NCBI GenBank assembly: GCA_900544465.1
Contig: UQVT01000009.1
Location: 1-22,929, forward strand
Direction of reading: 5' to 3'
DNA: 22,929 nucleotides
Source: an uncultured Collinsella sp.
GTDB taxonomy: Bacteria; Actinomycetota; Coriobacteriia; Coriobacteriales; Coriobacteriaceae
Both the position numbers and the translations under genes were made by a program. The notes below the pieces were generated by a model that saw nothing but the letters and a program-made list of their open reading frames with translations, had not been told where the DNA came from and did no database searches. Positions 1-8,023 of the stretch are shown here, in pieces; the stretch's first letter is position 1; each line of letters opens with the position of its first letter.

Positions 1-2
1 CG

Positions 3-152
3 GATTTGAGGACGGCCGAAGAGGCGTCAGCAGGTCAGTGGGTCATCGTCCCGGCATTCAGCATCAGGGTAGCGCTGCGACGCGGAAATCGCGCGCCGTT
101 GCCGCGCCCCGCAGTGCCCGCTTCCCCCGAGAACAATTATCAGTGCAGGTAG
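3..152 (+). CDS. possible C-terminal tail of an upstream gene (partial)
   Basis: From base 3 this frame stays open for 49 codons and ends at TAG 150-152. It has the most GC-biased third positions of the forward frames here, which fits the tail of a gene starting left of the window. The peptide has a stretch VIVPAFSIRVALRRG followed by a low-complexity Pro/Ala/Arg tail, and I recognise no family in it. The stop falls inside the first bases of repeat copy A, as if the repeat sits directly on a gene end. It could equally be non-coding. Confidence 0.25.
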   Translation, partial: DLRTAEEASAGQWVIVPAFSIRVALRRGNRAPLPRPAVPASPENNYQCR

Positions 153-260
153 ACTGGTTGCGTATTTTCGGAAAACCGGGGGATGGTCGACCCATACGGG
201 TTAAACGTATTAGATAGGCCGCTTTCGTGGCGCGGCCCCAAAACAGTCTTTTGAGACGGG
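145..260 (+). repeat. dispersed ~118-bp repeat, copy A
   Basis: This stretch matches copy B (22322-22439, read on the minus strand) nearly end to end. Shared blocks in order are GCAGGTAGA, ATTTTCG, CCGG, ATGGT, GACCC, TAAACGTA, TAGAT, GGCC, GTGGC and a tail resembling AGTCTTTTTGGGACGGG. A shorter copy C lies at 22454-22516. Copy A contains the small dyad GGTCGACC and a GGCCGC/GCGGCC stem. It ends 53 bp before the tex start codon, so it may overlap the tex promoter region. Confidence 0.8.
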
Positions 261-313
261 TGGTATCCTTGGTAGCCCTGTGCTGCAAACGCACCTTAAA
301 CGCAAGGAGTCCC

Positions 314-2461
314 ATGGATCTTATCGCCCAGCTCGCCCACGAGCTCAACCTTAAGGCCGCCAACATCGAGGCGGCCGTCAAGCTCATCGACGAGGGCAAC
401 ACCATCCCCTTTATCTCGCGCTACCGCAAGGAAGCCACGGGCGGCATGGACGACGTCGCCCTGCGCGCACTCGACGAGCGCCTGTCCTACCTGCGCAATC
501 TTGAGCAGCGTAAAGAGGACGTCATTCTGCTCATCGACGCACAGGGCAAGCTCACGCCCGAGCTCGAGCAGCAGATTCGCGAGGCCACGCAGCTCCAGCG
601 TGTCGAGGACCTCTACAAGCCCTACCGCAAAAAGCGCATGACCCGCGCGCAGAAGGCCCGCGAGGCAGGCCTGGAGCCGCTTGCCAACATGATCATCATG
701 CAGGCCTCGGCCAAGGGCAGCGCGCTCGACACCGCCGCGGCCTACGTCAACGAGGAAGCCGGCTTCGACACGCCCGAAAAGGCGCTCGCCGGCGCGGCGG
801 ACATCGTGGCCGAGACGGTGGCCGAAGACCCCGAGAACGTCGCCGACCTGCGCGCTTTTACGCAAAACACCGCAGACATCGTCGTCGAGGCCACCGACCC
901 CACCGAGAAGACCCCCTACGAGCCGTACTACAGCTATGATGAGCCGCTGCGCCGTATACCCAACCACCGCGTGCTGGCTATCGACCGCGGTGAGCGCGAG
1001 GGCAAGCTCCGCGTGCGCGTGAACGTCGACGGCGCCGCCGCCACGGCACGCCTCGGCAGCCGTTGGCCCCGACGCCAGGGCGTCTTCGCGCCCGTCTTTG
1101 ACGCCGCCATCGCCGACGGCTACAAGCGCCTCATGGCCCCCTCGCTGGAGCGCGAGGCCCGCGCCAAACTCACCGTCCGTGCGCAGACCGAGGCCATCAA
1201 TGTCTTTGCCAAGAATCTCGAGGGCCTGCTCTCGGCACGCCCCGTGCACGGCGCCCGCGTGCTCGCGCTCGATCCGGGCTACCGCACCGGCTGCAAGGTC
1301 GCCGTCATGGACGAGACCGGCAAGCTGCTCGACCACGGCGTGGTCTATCCCACCAAGCCGCGCCACGACGTCGCCGGCACCAAGCGCGAGCTCGCCCGCC
1401 TCGTCAAAAAGGACAGCGTCAACACCATCGTCATCGGCAACGGCACCGCCAGCCGCGAGACCGAGGAAGTCGTCTCGGAGTTCATTGCCGAGCAGGCGCC
1501 CAGCCTTCGCTACACCATCGTTAACGAAGCCGGCGCGTCGGTGTACTCCGCCTCCGAGCTCGCCAGCCAGGAGTATCCCGATCTGGACGTCACCGTGCGT
1601 GGCGCCATGAGCCTGGGCCGCCGCCTGCAGGACCCGCTGGCAGAGCTCGTCAAGATTCCGCCCCAGTCCATCGGCGTGGGCCAGTACCAGCACGACCTTG
1701 ACCAGGCCGAGCTCTCACGCACCCTGGGCCACGTGGTGGAGGACGTCGTCAACCGCGTGGGCGTCGACGTAAACACCGCGAGCGCAAGTTTGCTGGGATA
1801 CGTATCGGGCATTACGCCGAGCGTGGCCAAAAACATCGTGGCCTACCGCGAGGAAAACGGTGCCTTTACCGATCGCCGCCAGCTTAAGAAGGTCCCCAAA
1901 CTAGGACCCAAGGCATATCTCAACGCTGCAGGCTTTTTGCGCATCAGCGGCGGCAAGAACCCGCTCGACGCGACAAGCGTCCACCCCGAGAGCTACGAGG
2001 TGGCCACGTCCGTCCTGAAGCGCGCCGGCGTTGGGGCCAGCGAGCTCAGCCGCGGCGGCGTGCCCGACATCGAGCGCCGCCTGGGCAGCATCTCGGCGCT
2101 GGCAAGCGACCTGAACTGCGGCACCCTCACGCTCATCGACATCGTCAACGAGCTCAAGAAGCCCGGCCGCGACCCGCGCGACGACGCACCCGAGGTGGTC
2201 TTTAGCCGCTCGGCGCTTTCCATCGACGACCTGGAACCCGGCATGGAGCTCAAGGGCACGGTGCGCAACGTCGTCGACTTTGGCGCCTTCGTCGACGTGG
2301 GCGTGCACCAGGACGGCCTCGTGCACATCTCCAAACTGGCCAACCGCTTTGTCAAGCACCCCAGCGACGTGGTGCGCGTCGGTGACACGGTCAAGGTGTG
2401 GGTCGAAAAGGTCGATCGCGACCGCAAGAAGATCTCGCTCACCATGGTGCAGGGCAAGTAA
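314..2461 (+). CDS. tex: Tex-family RNA-binding transcription accessory protein
   Basis: A 715-aa protein with the full Tex layout: an N-terminal helical region with the family motif TIPFISRYRKEATGG, a YqgF/RNase H-like domain starting near residue 317 (ALDPGYRTG, Asp320), helix-hairpin-helix segments (near SASLLGYVSGI and KKVPKLGPKAYLNAAGF), and a C-terminal S1 domain from about residue 645 (GTVRNVVDFGAFVDVG). Tex proteins bind nucleic acid and act on transcription and RNA turnover in the cytoplasm. ATG 314 is chosen because AAGGAG lies just upstream (304-309); a GTG at 227 in the same frame would add 29 residues unlike the family and would start inside repeat copy A. The length is normal for the family. 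It appears monocistronic, with a convergent gene downstream. Confidence 0.95.
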   Translation: MDLIAQLAHELNLKAANIEAAVKLIDEGNTIPFISRYRKEATGGMDDVALRALDERLSYLRNLEQRKEDVILLIDAQGKLTPELEQQIREATQLQRVEDLYKPYRKKRMTRAQKAREAGLEPLANMIIMQASAKGSALDTAAAYVNEEAGFDTPEKALAGAADIVAETVAEDPENVADLRAFTQNTADIVVEATDPTEKTPYEPYYSYDEPLRRIPNHRVLAIDRGEREGKLRVRVNVDGAAATARLGSRWPRRQGVFAPVFDAAIADGYKRLMAPSLEREARAKLTVRAQTEAINVFAKNLEGLLSARPVHGARVLALDPGYRTGCKVAVMDETGKLLDHGVVYPTKPRHDVAGTKRELARLVKKDSVNTIVIGNGTASRETEEVVSEFIAEQAPSLRYTIVNEAGASVYSASELASQEYPDLDVTVRGAMSLGRRLQDPLAELVKIPPQSIGVGQYQHDLDQAELSRTLGHVVEDVVNRVGVDVNTASASLLGYVSGITPSVAKNIVAYREENGAFTDRRQLKKVPKLGPKAYLNAAGFLRISGGKNPLDATSVHPESYEVATSVLKRAGVGASELSRGGVPDIERRLGSISALASDLNCGTLTLIDIVNELKKPGRDPRDDAPEVVFSRSALSIDDLEPGMELKGTVRNVVDFGAFVDVGVHQDGLVHISKLANRFVKHPSDVVRVGDTVKVWVEKVDRDRKKISLTMVQGK

Positions 2462-2470
2462 ACCGCCAAA

Positions 2471-2687
2471 GCAAAGGTACCCCCTGTAGCGATGTGCAAA
2501 ATCGCGAGTATTCTGCAAATTCCACCGTTCCGGGTGCCCCTCAGAGACGAAAAAGCAAAAAAACAGCCCCCGTTTTAGCGTCGTCAGAGCCAAAACGGGG
2601 GCCGTTCCATGCTTCGGTTAACTGATAAAGACCTTTACGTTGCTGAATACTCTCGATTTTGCACGGCGCAGGCGGGGGTACCTTTGC
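2471..2687. repeat. 217-bp unit with 48-bp terminal inverted repeats
   Basis: The left arm (2471-2518) and the reverse complement of the right arm (2640-2687) agree at about 40 of 48 positions by eye. Both begin GCAAAGGTACCCCC and share GTGCAAAATCG and GAGTATTC. The interior carries a Rho-independent terminator. The unit fills much of the convergent gap between tex and the transaldolase gene. It has no coding capacity, and I saw no clear flanking target-site duplication. Confidence 0.75.
2550..2602 (-). terminator. Rho-independent terminator, minus strand
   Basis: Perfect 11-bp arms (2566-2576 GCCCCCGTTTT with 2592-2602) are followed on the minus strand by a T-rich run, TGTTTTTTTGCTTTTT. It would end the transaldolase transcript. 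The plus-strand reading has no U-run, so it serves tex less well. Confidence 0.8.
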
Positions 2688-2689
2688 CC

Positions 2690-2861
2690 ACGGCAGGATA
2701 TGGAAGCCAAGCGCCAACTTGCTGGCAAGCTCGTGTCGGCAGCCCCGGCCTTTCCTTTGCCTAGCGCGATCCTCGCGAAGCGCGTGAGCGATAGGGAAAG
2801 GAAAGGCCGGGGCGAACAGCCCACGGTACAGTCGGCGTTCGCGCTACGGCAGGATATGGAA
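2690..2861. repeat. direct repeat of the transaldolase gene 3' end
   Basis: The 16-mer ACGGCAGGATATGGAA occurs at 2690-2705 and at 2846-2861, and similarity continues weakly beyond it. The second copy encodes the transaldolase C-terminus (ALGFHILP plus stop). The first, about 156 bp further downstream of the gene, still translates on the minus strand as KLALGFHILP but runs on without a stop. It looks like a remnant of a duplicated or recombined gene end. Confidence 0.6.
2742..2813. repeat. GC-rich stem-loop downstream of the transaldolase gene
   Basis: Perfect 17-bp arms (2742-2758 GCCCCGGCCTTTCCTTT and 2797-2813) enclose a 38-base loop that can itself fold (GCGCGATCC, TCGCGAAGCGCG). It begins about 30 bases past the minus-strand stop at 2844. 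No T-run follows, so it is more likely an RNA-stabilising or repeat structure than a simple terminator. Confidence 0.7.
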
Positions 2862-3548
2862 ACCCAAAGCGGCGATATCCTTGGCAAAACCGCGCACGGT
2901 ATCGAGCGAGACCTCGTACGGGTCGCGACCAATGTTCTTGCGCTTGGCCAGGATGCTGTTGGGCACCGTAATGATCTGGCAACCGCAGGCCTCGGCCTGG
3001 TAAATGTTGATGAGCTCGCGCGTGGACGCCCACAGGACCTCACAGTTGGGCTTGGCGGCGGCCTTCTTGACCGACTCCGTCATAAACGGAATGGGATCGA
3101 CGCCGGTGTCGGCGATGCGGCCGGCAAAGAGCGAGATGATGGACGGCGTCTCGGCGTCAACGGCCTCGACCATCTCGTCGACCTGCTTAGGCGTAAAGAT
3201 GGTGGTGACGTTGACCTTGATGCCGTCGGTCGAAAGCTTGCGCACCAACTCGGCGGTGGACTCGCCCTTGGTGGTCACGCACGGAATCTTGACGTAGACG
3301 TTCTCGGCCCAGGTAGCGATCTCGCGCGCCTCGACCTCCATGGTCTCGACGTCATCGGCAAAGACCTCAAACGAGACGGACACATCGGTGATGTGGGCCA
3401 GGACCTCCTTGGCAAACGCGCGGTAATCCGTCACGCCGCCCTTCTTCATAAGGGACGGGTTGGTCGTGAAACCCTGAACGTTGCCGTTCTCGTACATGTC
3501 GAGCATGCCCTCGAGGTTTGCACCGTCAGCGAACACCTTGATTGCCAT
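2844..3548 (-). CDS. tal: transaldolase (TalC/FSA-like, Staphylococcus-type)
   Basis: A 234-aa protein of the small class I transaldolase/fructose-6-phosphate aldolase family, which exchanges a dihydroxyacetone unit between sugar phosphates in the non-oxidative pentose phosphate pathway. Visible family features are VFADGAN near the N-terminus, GFTTNPSLM (26-34), the Schiff-base lysine in YVKIP (Lys87), SLFAGRIADTGVDP, LWASTRELIN, and a C-terminal DTVRGFAKDIAALGFHILP. The overall sequence resembles the staphylococcal transaldolase (about 237 aa) more than E. coli FSA (about 220 aa). ATG 3548 is chosen because AAAGGA lies 9 bases upstream; an in-frame upstream start at 3572 lacks such a site. 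The 192-bp gap to the HAD gene leaves room for its own promoter, and a strong terminator lies downstream. Confidence 0.93.
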   Translation of the reverse strand: MAIKVFADGANLEGMLDMYENGNVQGFTTNPSLMKKGGVTDYRAFAKEVLAHITDVSVSFEVFADDVETMEVEAREIATWAENVYVKIPCVTTKGESTAELVRKLSTDGIKVNVTTIFTPKQVDEMVEAVDAETPSIISLFAGRIADTGVDPIPFMTESVKKAAAKPNCEVLWASTRELINIYQAEACGCQIITVPNSILAKRKNIGRDPYEVSLDTVRGFAKDIAALGFHILP

Positions 3549-3740
3549 CTGCCTGATTCCTTTCGTTTGCACACGGCCGGTAAGCTGCTAAACACTTTAC
3601 CTATGTTTATCAAGGCGTGAGCTGCGGGTTTTTTCTTCTCGGCGAACGGTATAAACACCTCAGTGTTTGGATTGATAAATCGATTGAGCATGCAAACGCA
3701 AAGAGTCACAGTTTGAGCAAACGCCAGAACGCGGGATTCA

Positions 3741-4568
3741 TTAGATGAGGCCGAAATGCTGCATCGCTGTGACGGTGCCGTCGTGTGCGACATCGTCGGT
3801 CACGTAGTCGGCGACCGCCTTGACCTCGGGCATGGCGTTACCCATGGCCACGGCCGTCTCGACAGCGGCGAGCATGCCCAGGTCGTTACCCGAATCACCA
3901 AAGCCAAAGGTGCGCGCGTTGCCAGTGCGGCCCAGATACGCCAGCGCTCGCGCCACGCCCACGCCCTTGTCGATGCCCTTGGGGCTCAGCTCTCGATTCC
4001 GACCACCGGTGTTGCACAGCTCAAACTCGCGATCGATAAAGCCGTCGTCGTTGGCTACGCGAGCCAAACTGGGCACATCGAGGCACACCTTGCCTACGCG
4101 CAGACGGCCGTCGACGCGCATTTCCTCGGCGCTGTGCACCACAGAAGTGCCGATCAGAGACGACTGCTCAACACCCGCGGATTCCAGGGCAAAAGTAGCC
4201 ACGTTGGTCTCGAAAAAGGCCTCAATCCCTGCCGCAGCCATACGGCGTACAAGCTCCTCGATAACGTCTTCGTCAAAGCAGTCCTCGTGTACCACGCGGC
4301 CCTTGACCTCGAGCGTCGCTCCCGCCATGGCAACGACACCCGCCGGGTTCAGCGCGCGCAGGCCATCGGCAATCAGCCACAAGGGACGACCCGTGCAGAT
4401 AAATGCCTGGTGTCCCGCGTCGCGCAGACGATGAAACGCCTCGACGACCGCCTGCGAGGGGTGAACCGCCGAAAAGTCCTTGTCGGTCATGTTGTCGGGA
4501 TCGAACGACGTCAGCGTGCCGTCCACGTCAAAAAAGAGCACGGCGGAATCGGGGCACGCATCAATCAT
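3741..4568 (-). CDS. Cof-type HAD-superfamily phosphatase
   Basis: A 275-aa HAD hydrolase of the Cof (IIB) subfamily; these cytoplasmic enzymes dephosphorylate small metabolites such as sugar phosphates or FMN. Motif I is FFDVDGTL with nucleophile Asp14 and Asp16. Motif II is ICTGRP (Thr59). The lysine region is LSPKGIDKG (Lys197 and Lys201). Motif IV is GFGDSGNDLGML (Asp225, Asp229). The cap domain lies between motifs II and III, and the ending AVAMGNAMPEVKAVADYVT is typical of Cof proteins. Length is normal. ATG 4568 has AAAGGA just upstream. It is divergent from the methyltransferase gene with only 75 bp between start codons. The substrate cannot be told from sequence. Confidence 0.92.
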   Translation of the reverse strand: MIDACPDSAVLFFDVDGTLTSFDPDNMTDKDFSAVHPSQAVVEAFHRLRDAGHQAFICTGRPLWLIADGLRALNPAGVVAMAGATLEVKGRVVHEDCFDEDVIEELVRRMAAAGIEAFFETNVATFALESAGVEQSSLIGTSVVHSAEEMRVDGRLRVGKVCLDVPSLARVANDDGFIDREFELCNTGGRNRELSPKGIDKGVGVARALAYLGRTGNARTFGFGDSGNDLGMLAAVETAVAMGNAMPEVKAVADYVTDDVAHDGTVTAMQHFGLI

Positions 4569-4610
4569 ATGGGTTCCTTTCGGGGGCGAGAGTAAACGAA
4601 GTATCCATCA

Positions 4611-4616
4611 TATAAT
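4611..4616 (+). promoter_or_regulatory. candidate -10 box for the rRNA methyltransferase gene
   Basis: A perfect TATAAT lies 27 bases before the ATG at 4644, in a 75-bp divergent gap. The -35 position (around 4588) is poor, so this is a position-based call. Confidence 0.4.
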
Positions 4617-4643
4617 GGAGCGACGCAACCAGAGAGGTCACCC

Positions 4644-7211
4644 ATGGAATTTTACGCAAGCTGCCCCGAGGGCTTTGAGTCCGCACTCGCCGATGAGCTT
4701 AAACGCCTCGGGCTTTCGCATGTTCGCCGGCTGAAGGGCCGCGCTACATTTGAGGGCGAGCTCGAAGAAGGCTACCGCGCCTGTCTGTGGTCGCGCCTGG
4801 CGAGCCGTGTGTTCGTGGTACTCGGGCGCTTTGAGGCGCAGGATGCCGATGAACTGTACGACAGCGTTTACGACATCGCCTGGGAGACCATCATCCGCCC
4901 CGGCGCCACCATCGCCATCACCGCCCGCGGCGTGACCGAGCAGCTGCGCAACACGCGCTTCTCGGCCCTGCGCGCCAAAGACGCGCTGTGCGACCGTCTG
5001 GCCGAGACCACGGGCCGTCGCGCCGACGTCGATGCCGCCGACCCCGATGTTCACCTGTTGCTTTCGCTGCGTCAGCGCCGCGCGAGCATCAGCCTGGACC
5101 TTTCGGGCGACCCGCTGTTCAAGCGTCTGCCGCCCGCTGCGACTCGTGCCGGCGAGGGCGCACACGTGTTGCGCCCCGACTACGCCGCCCTGGTGCTGGC
5201 GCAGGTCGGCTGGACCGCACTATGCGAGCGCGAGCTGACGGCCGACGATTACGAAAACGAAGCCCTTCCCACGCTGATCGATGCCTCGTGCGCCGGCGGC
5301 GGTCTGCTGCTGGAGGCCGTGAACATTCTGACCGACCGCGCCCCGGGCGCCGCACGCGAGCGCTGGGGCTTTGAGGGCTGGCAGCTGCACGACGCTGTCC
5401 TGTGGGAGCAGCTGCTTGCCGAGGCGCGCGAGCGCGAGGCGGCAGCGCGCGAGCGCCAGGCGCGCATCGTGGCCGTAGACATCGACCCCGCCGCCCGCAA
5501 GACTGCCGAGCGCATGGTCAAGTGCGCCGGCTACAAGCGTTTTGTCGACTTTTGTGCCGCCAAGCCCGCCACCGTGCTGGACCATGCGGGCGCCGTCGCC
5601 GGTGCCGCCCTGGTCGCGGACACGACCGAGACCCCGCTTTCGCTCATGCACGATGCCATGACGCTCATCGGCGAGCTGCGCCGCGCCCCCGAGCTCGCTT
5701 CGGCGCCGGTCGCCGCTCTCACCCGCGACGGCTTGCTGGCCCGCGCGCTCCACGCCGAGCCCGAGCGCTCGATCGCCGTCATGCCCAATAACGAGGAGGC
5801 GGCTCTTGAGGTTTGGCCCTCACTCGACCACGCCGCTGCAGCGTTTGAGGCTGCGACCAGCGCGGATGCCGAGGCCGAGGTTGCGGATGCCAACGAAGCC
5901 AACGACGAAGCCGCCGCTTCCTCCATGCCCGAACCTGCCGCCACGCTCGACTTGGGCGACGGCAAGCCGCTGCCCGTGCTCATCCCGGAGTCCGAGCAGT
6001 TCGCCAACCGCCTGCGCAAGAATGCCCGTCTGCGCCGCAAGTGGGCCAAGCGCGAGGGCGTGAGCTGCTATCGCGCCTACGATGCCGACCTGCCCGACTA
6101 CTCCGCTGCCATCGACCTGTACGAGGGTTGCCCGCAGACGCCGGGCCGCTGGCTCGTCATCGCCGAATACGCCGCGCCCAAGACCATCGACCCCGCGCTG
6201 GCCCAGGCCCGCATGCTCGACATCTTGGCCATCGCGCCGCGCATCCTTGATGTTCCGGCCGAGCATGTGCACGCCAAGGCCCGCATGCGTTCGCGTGGCG
6301 GCTCGCAGTACGGCAAGCAGGGCGCCGGCAAGGGCGGATCGGGCGAGCGCGCCAACATCGCGCGCCGGCGTCTGCCGCTCATCGAAGAAGGCGGGCTCAC
6401 CTTTGCCGTCAACTTTGACGACTACCTGGATGTGGGCATCTTCCTGGATCATCGCGTCACGCGCAACCTGGTGCGCGAGCACGCCAAGCAGGCGCGCCGC
6501 TTCCTCAACCTGTTTGCCTACACCGGCACTGCCACCTGCTACGCGGCCGATGGCGGCGTCGAGGAGACCGTGACGGTCGACCTTTCCAACACCTACCTGG
6601 ACTGGGCCGAGCGCAATATGCGCCAGAACGGCTTTGTTGGTCCGCAGCATCATTTTGTGCGCGACGACGTGCTCGCCTGGATTCGCGACCAGCGCCAGAC
6701 GCGCAACCGCTGGGACTTGATCTTTGTCGACCCGCCCACGTTCTCGAACTCGTCCAAGATGGGCCGCCGCACCTGGGATGTCCAGCGCGACCATGTTGAG
6801 CTTTTGGCCGGCGTATCGCGCCTGCTCGCACAGGGCGGCCACGCCATCTTTAGCTGCAACCTGCGCGGCTTCCGCCCCGAGACGCGCAAGCTCGCGCGCG
6901 CGGGCGTGGTGCTGGAGGACATTACGGCGCAGACCATCCCCGAGGATTTCGCACGCAACCAGAAGGTGCACCACTGCCATATTGTGCGCCGCCTGCCCAT
7001 TGAGGACGCCATGGCCGAGGTCGGCTTTAGCGCCGAGGAGATTGCCGAGCGTGTCGAGGAGCTGCGCAACCCCGAGGCCCGCAAGCCTCGCGCGGCAGTA
7101 CCCGCGCACGCGCAGGCCGGAGACCGAGGGCCGCGCGGCGACGGCAAACCCTCCCCCGCCGGCAAGCTCAAAAAGAAGAAGTTCTACGCCAGCAAGCCCA
7201 AAGGCAAATAA
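4644..7211 (+). CDS. rlmL: RlmK/L-type 23S rRNA methyltransferase with degenerate N-terminal half
   Basis: An 855-aa protein aligning by eye with bifunctional RlmKL (about 700 aa in E. coli), which makes m2G2445 (RlmL half) and m7G2069 (RlmK half) in 23S rRNA. Residues 1-170 are the ferredoxin-like/THUMP region (FYASCPEGFESALADELK at the start). The C-terminal RlmK half is intact: NRLRKNARLRRKWAKREG, EYAAPKTID, DYLDVGIFLDHR, FLNLFAYTGTATCYA (from 620) and catalytic FVDPPTFSNSSKM (Asp696-Pro698). In the RlmL half the SAM motif reads DASCAGGG (from 213) instead of DPxCGSGT. The NPPY motif is absent; the aligned place reads ADTTETPL (from 325). An acidic Ala/Glu-rich linker (about 400-440), a Gly/Lys/Ser-rich insert (about 550-570) and a Lys-rich tail account for the extra length. 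ATG 4644 follows AGAGAGG. Confidence 0.9.
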   Translation: MEFYASCPEGFESALADELKRLGLSHVRRLKGRATFEGELEEGYRACLWSRLASRVFVVLGRFEAQDADELYDSVYDIAWETIIRPGATIAITARGVTEQLRNTRFSALRAKDALCDRLAETTGRRADVDAADPDVHLLLSLRQRRASISLDLSGDPLFKRLPPAATRAGEGAHVLRPDYAALVLAQVGWTALCERELTADDYENEALPTLIDASCAGGGLLLEAVNILTDRAPGAARERWGFEGWQLHDAVLWEQLLAEAREREAAARERQARIVAVDIDPAARKTAERMVKCAGYKRFVDFCAAKPATVLDHAGAVAGAALVADTTETPLSLMHDAMTLIGELRRAPELASAPVAALTRDGLLARALHAEPERSIAVMPNNEEAALEVWPSLDHAAAAFEAATSADAEAEVADANEANDEAAASSMPEPAATLDLGDGKPLPVLIPESEQFANRLRKNARLRRKWAKREGVSCYRAYDADLPDYSAAIDLYEGCPQTPGRWLVIAEYAAPKTIDPALAQARMLDILAIAPRILDVPAEHVHAKARMRSRGGSQYGKQGAGKGGSGERANIARRRLPLIEEGGLTFAVNFDDYLDVGIFLDHRVTRNLVREHAKQARRFLNLFAYTGTATCYAADGGVEETVTVDLSNTYLDWAERNMRQNGFVGPQHHFVRDDVLAWIRDQRQTRNRWDLIFVDPPTFSNSSKMGRRTWDVQRDHVELLAGVSRLLAQGGHAIFSCNLRGFRPETRKLARAGVVLEDITAQTIPEDFARNQKVHHCHIVRRLPIEDAMAEVGFSAEEIAERVEELRNPEARKPRAAVPAHAQAGDRGPRGDGKPSPAGKLKKKKFYASKPKGK

Positions 7212-7214
7212 CAA

Positions 7215-7281
7215 AGTTGCGGTGGAATACGGACTGTTTTGCCTGGAATTAGGCAAATTTAGACCGTATTTCACCGCAACT
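7215..7281. repeat. palindromic repeat, AGTTGCGGTGGAATA family, copy 1
   Basis: An imperfect inverted repeat of about 30-bp arms begins AGTTGCGGTGGAATA and ends TATTTCACCGCAACT, with inner stem GCCT/AGGC. It starts 4 bases after the methyltransferase stop and ends 24 bases before the kdpE stop, so it sits exactly between two convergent genes and could stop transcription from both sides. The same family recurs at 22564-22632. Confidence 0.85.
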
Positions 7282-7305
7282 CATATTGGGATAGTGGTTG
7301 GCAAT

Positions 7306-8019
7306 CTAGCCTTGGGTAACCAGGCGATAGCCGATACCCACATGCGTCTGGATATAGCGCGGGTGCGCGGGGTCGGACTCAATCTTCTTGCGCAGCGTGC
7401 CCATAAAGACACGCAGGCTCGCCAGGTCGCTCTTGGTTGCCGTGCCCCAAATCTCGTGCAGGATAAACTGGTGCGTCAGCACCTTGTCGGCGTTGTGCGC
7501 CAGCAGGCACAGGAGCTTGTACTCGATCGGCGTCAGATGCAGCTCCTCGCCATCCATCGTGGCGATGCCGGCATCAAAATCGATATGCAGCTCACCGGTA
7601 TCGAACGAGCCCTCGGAGGCAACACCGCCCGTTTGCGCATACGAAAGGCGCCTGAGCGTCGTGCGAATGCGCGCGAGCAGCTCCTCGACCGAAAACGGCT
7701 TGGTCAGGTAGTCGTCGGCGCCGGCATCGAGCGCGCGAATCTTGTCCGCATCCTCGCTGCGCGCCGAGACCACAATAATCGGCATACCCGACCATGCGCG
7801 CACCGATTCCACCACCTTGACGCCGTCCATATCGGGCAGGCCCAGATCGAGCAGCACGATGCTCGGTGCCTGCGACGAGGCGGCGGCGATGGCGGCATGG
7901 GCGGTCTCCACGGCCATATGGCGCAAGCCGTGCGCCTCGAGCGCGGCAACGATAAGGTTGCGAACGGCAGGGTCATCCTCAACGACCAAGATGAGCGGTT
8001 TTACGGCAGAGTTCGGCAC
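7306..8019 (-). CDS. kdpE: KdpE-like OmpR-family response regulator
   Basis: A 237-aa two-domain response regulator. The receiver domain (about 8-120) has the acidic pair Asp15-Asp16, phospho-acceptor Asp58 in LLDLGLPDMDG, Ser85 and Lys107 in LTKPF. The C-terminal winged helix (about 140-237) has LTPIEYKLLCLLA and the end RYIQTHVGIGYRL, as in KdpE. KdpE normally activates potassium-uptake genes under low K+ or salt stress. The start is GTG 8019: AAGGAG lies just upstream within the last codons of the kinase gene, and the kinase stop is only 4 bases away, implying translational coupling. A longer frame to 8100 lacks family similarity. The natural targets kdpFABC are not in this window, but kup lies in the same block. 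Confidence 0.9.
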   Translation of the reverse strand: MPNSAVKPLILVVEDDPAVRNLIVAALEAHGLRHMAVETAHAAIAAASSQAPSIVLLDLGLPDMDGVKVVESVRAWSGMPIIVVSARSEDADKIRALDAGADDYLTKPFSVEELLARIRTTLRRLSYAQTGGVASEGSFDTGELHIDFDAGIATMDGEELHLTPIEYKLLCLLAHNADKVLTHQFILHEIWGTATKSDLASLRVFMGTLRKKIESDPAHPRYIQTHVGIGYRLVTQG

Positions 8020-8023
8020 AGCG

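Noticed and set aside
227..313. An upstream GTG start for tex
   Set aside because: It would start inside repeat copy A and add residues unlike Tex; ATG 314 has a good ribosome site.
3650..3680. AAACAC/GTGTTT dyad between the HAD and transaldolase genes
   Set aside because: The stem is only 6 bp with no T-run; too weak to call a terminator or operator.
5820..7274. A 484-codon minus-strand open frame opposite the rRNA methyltransferase
   Set aside because: It is a composition-driven shadow of the plus-strand gene and runs through the palindrome at 7215-7281, with no start site or family features.
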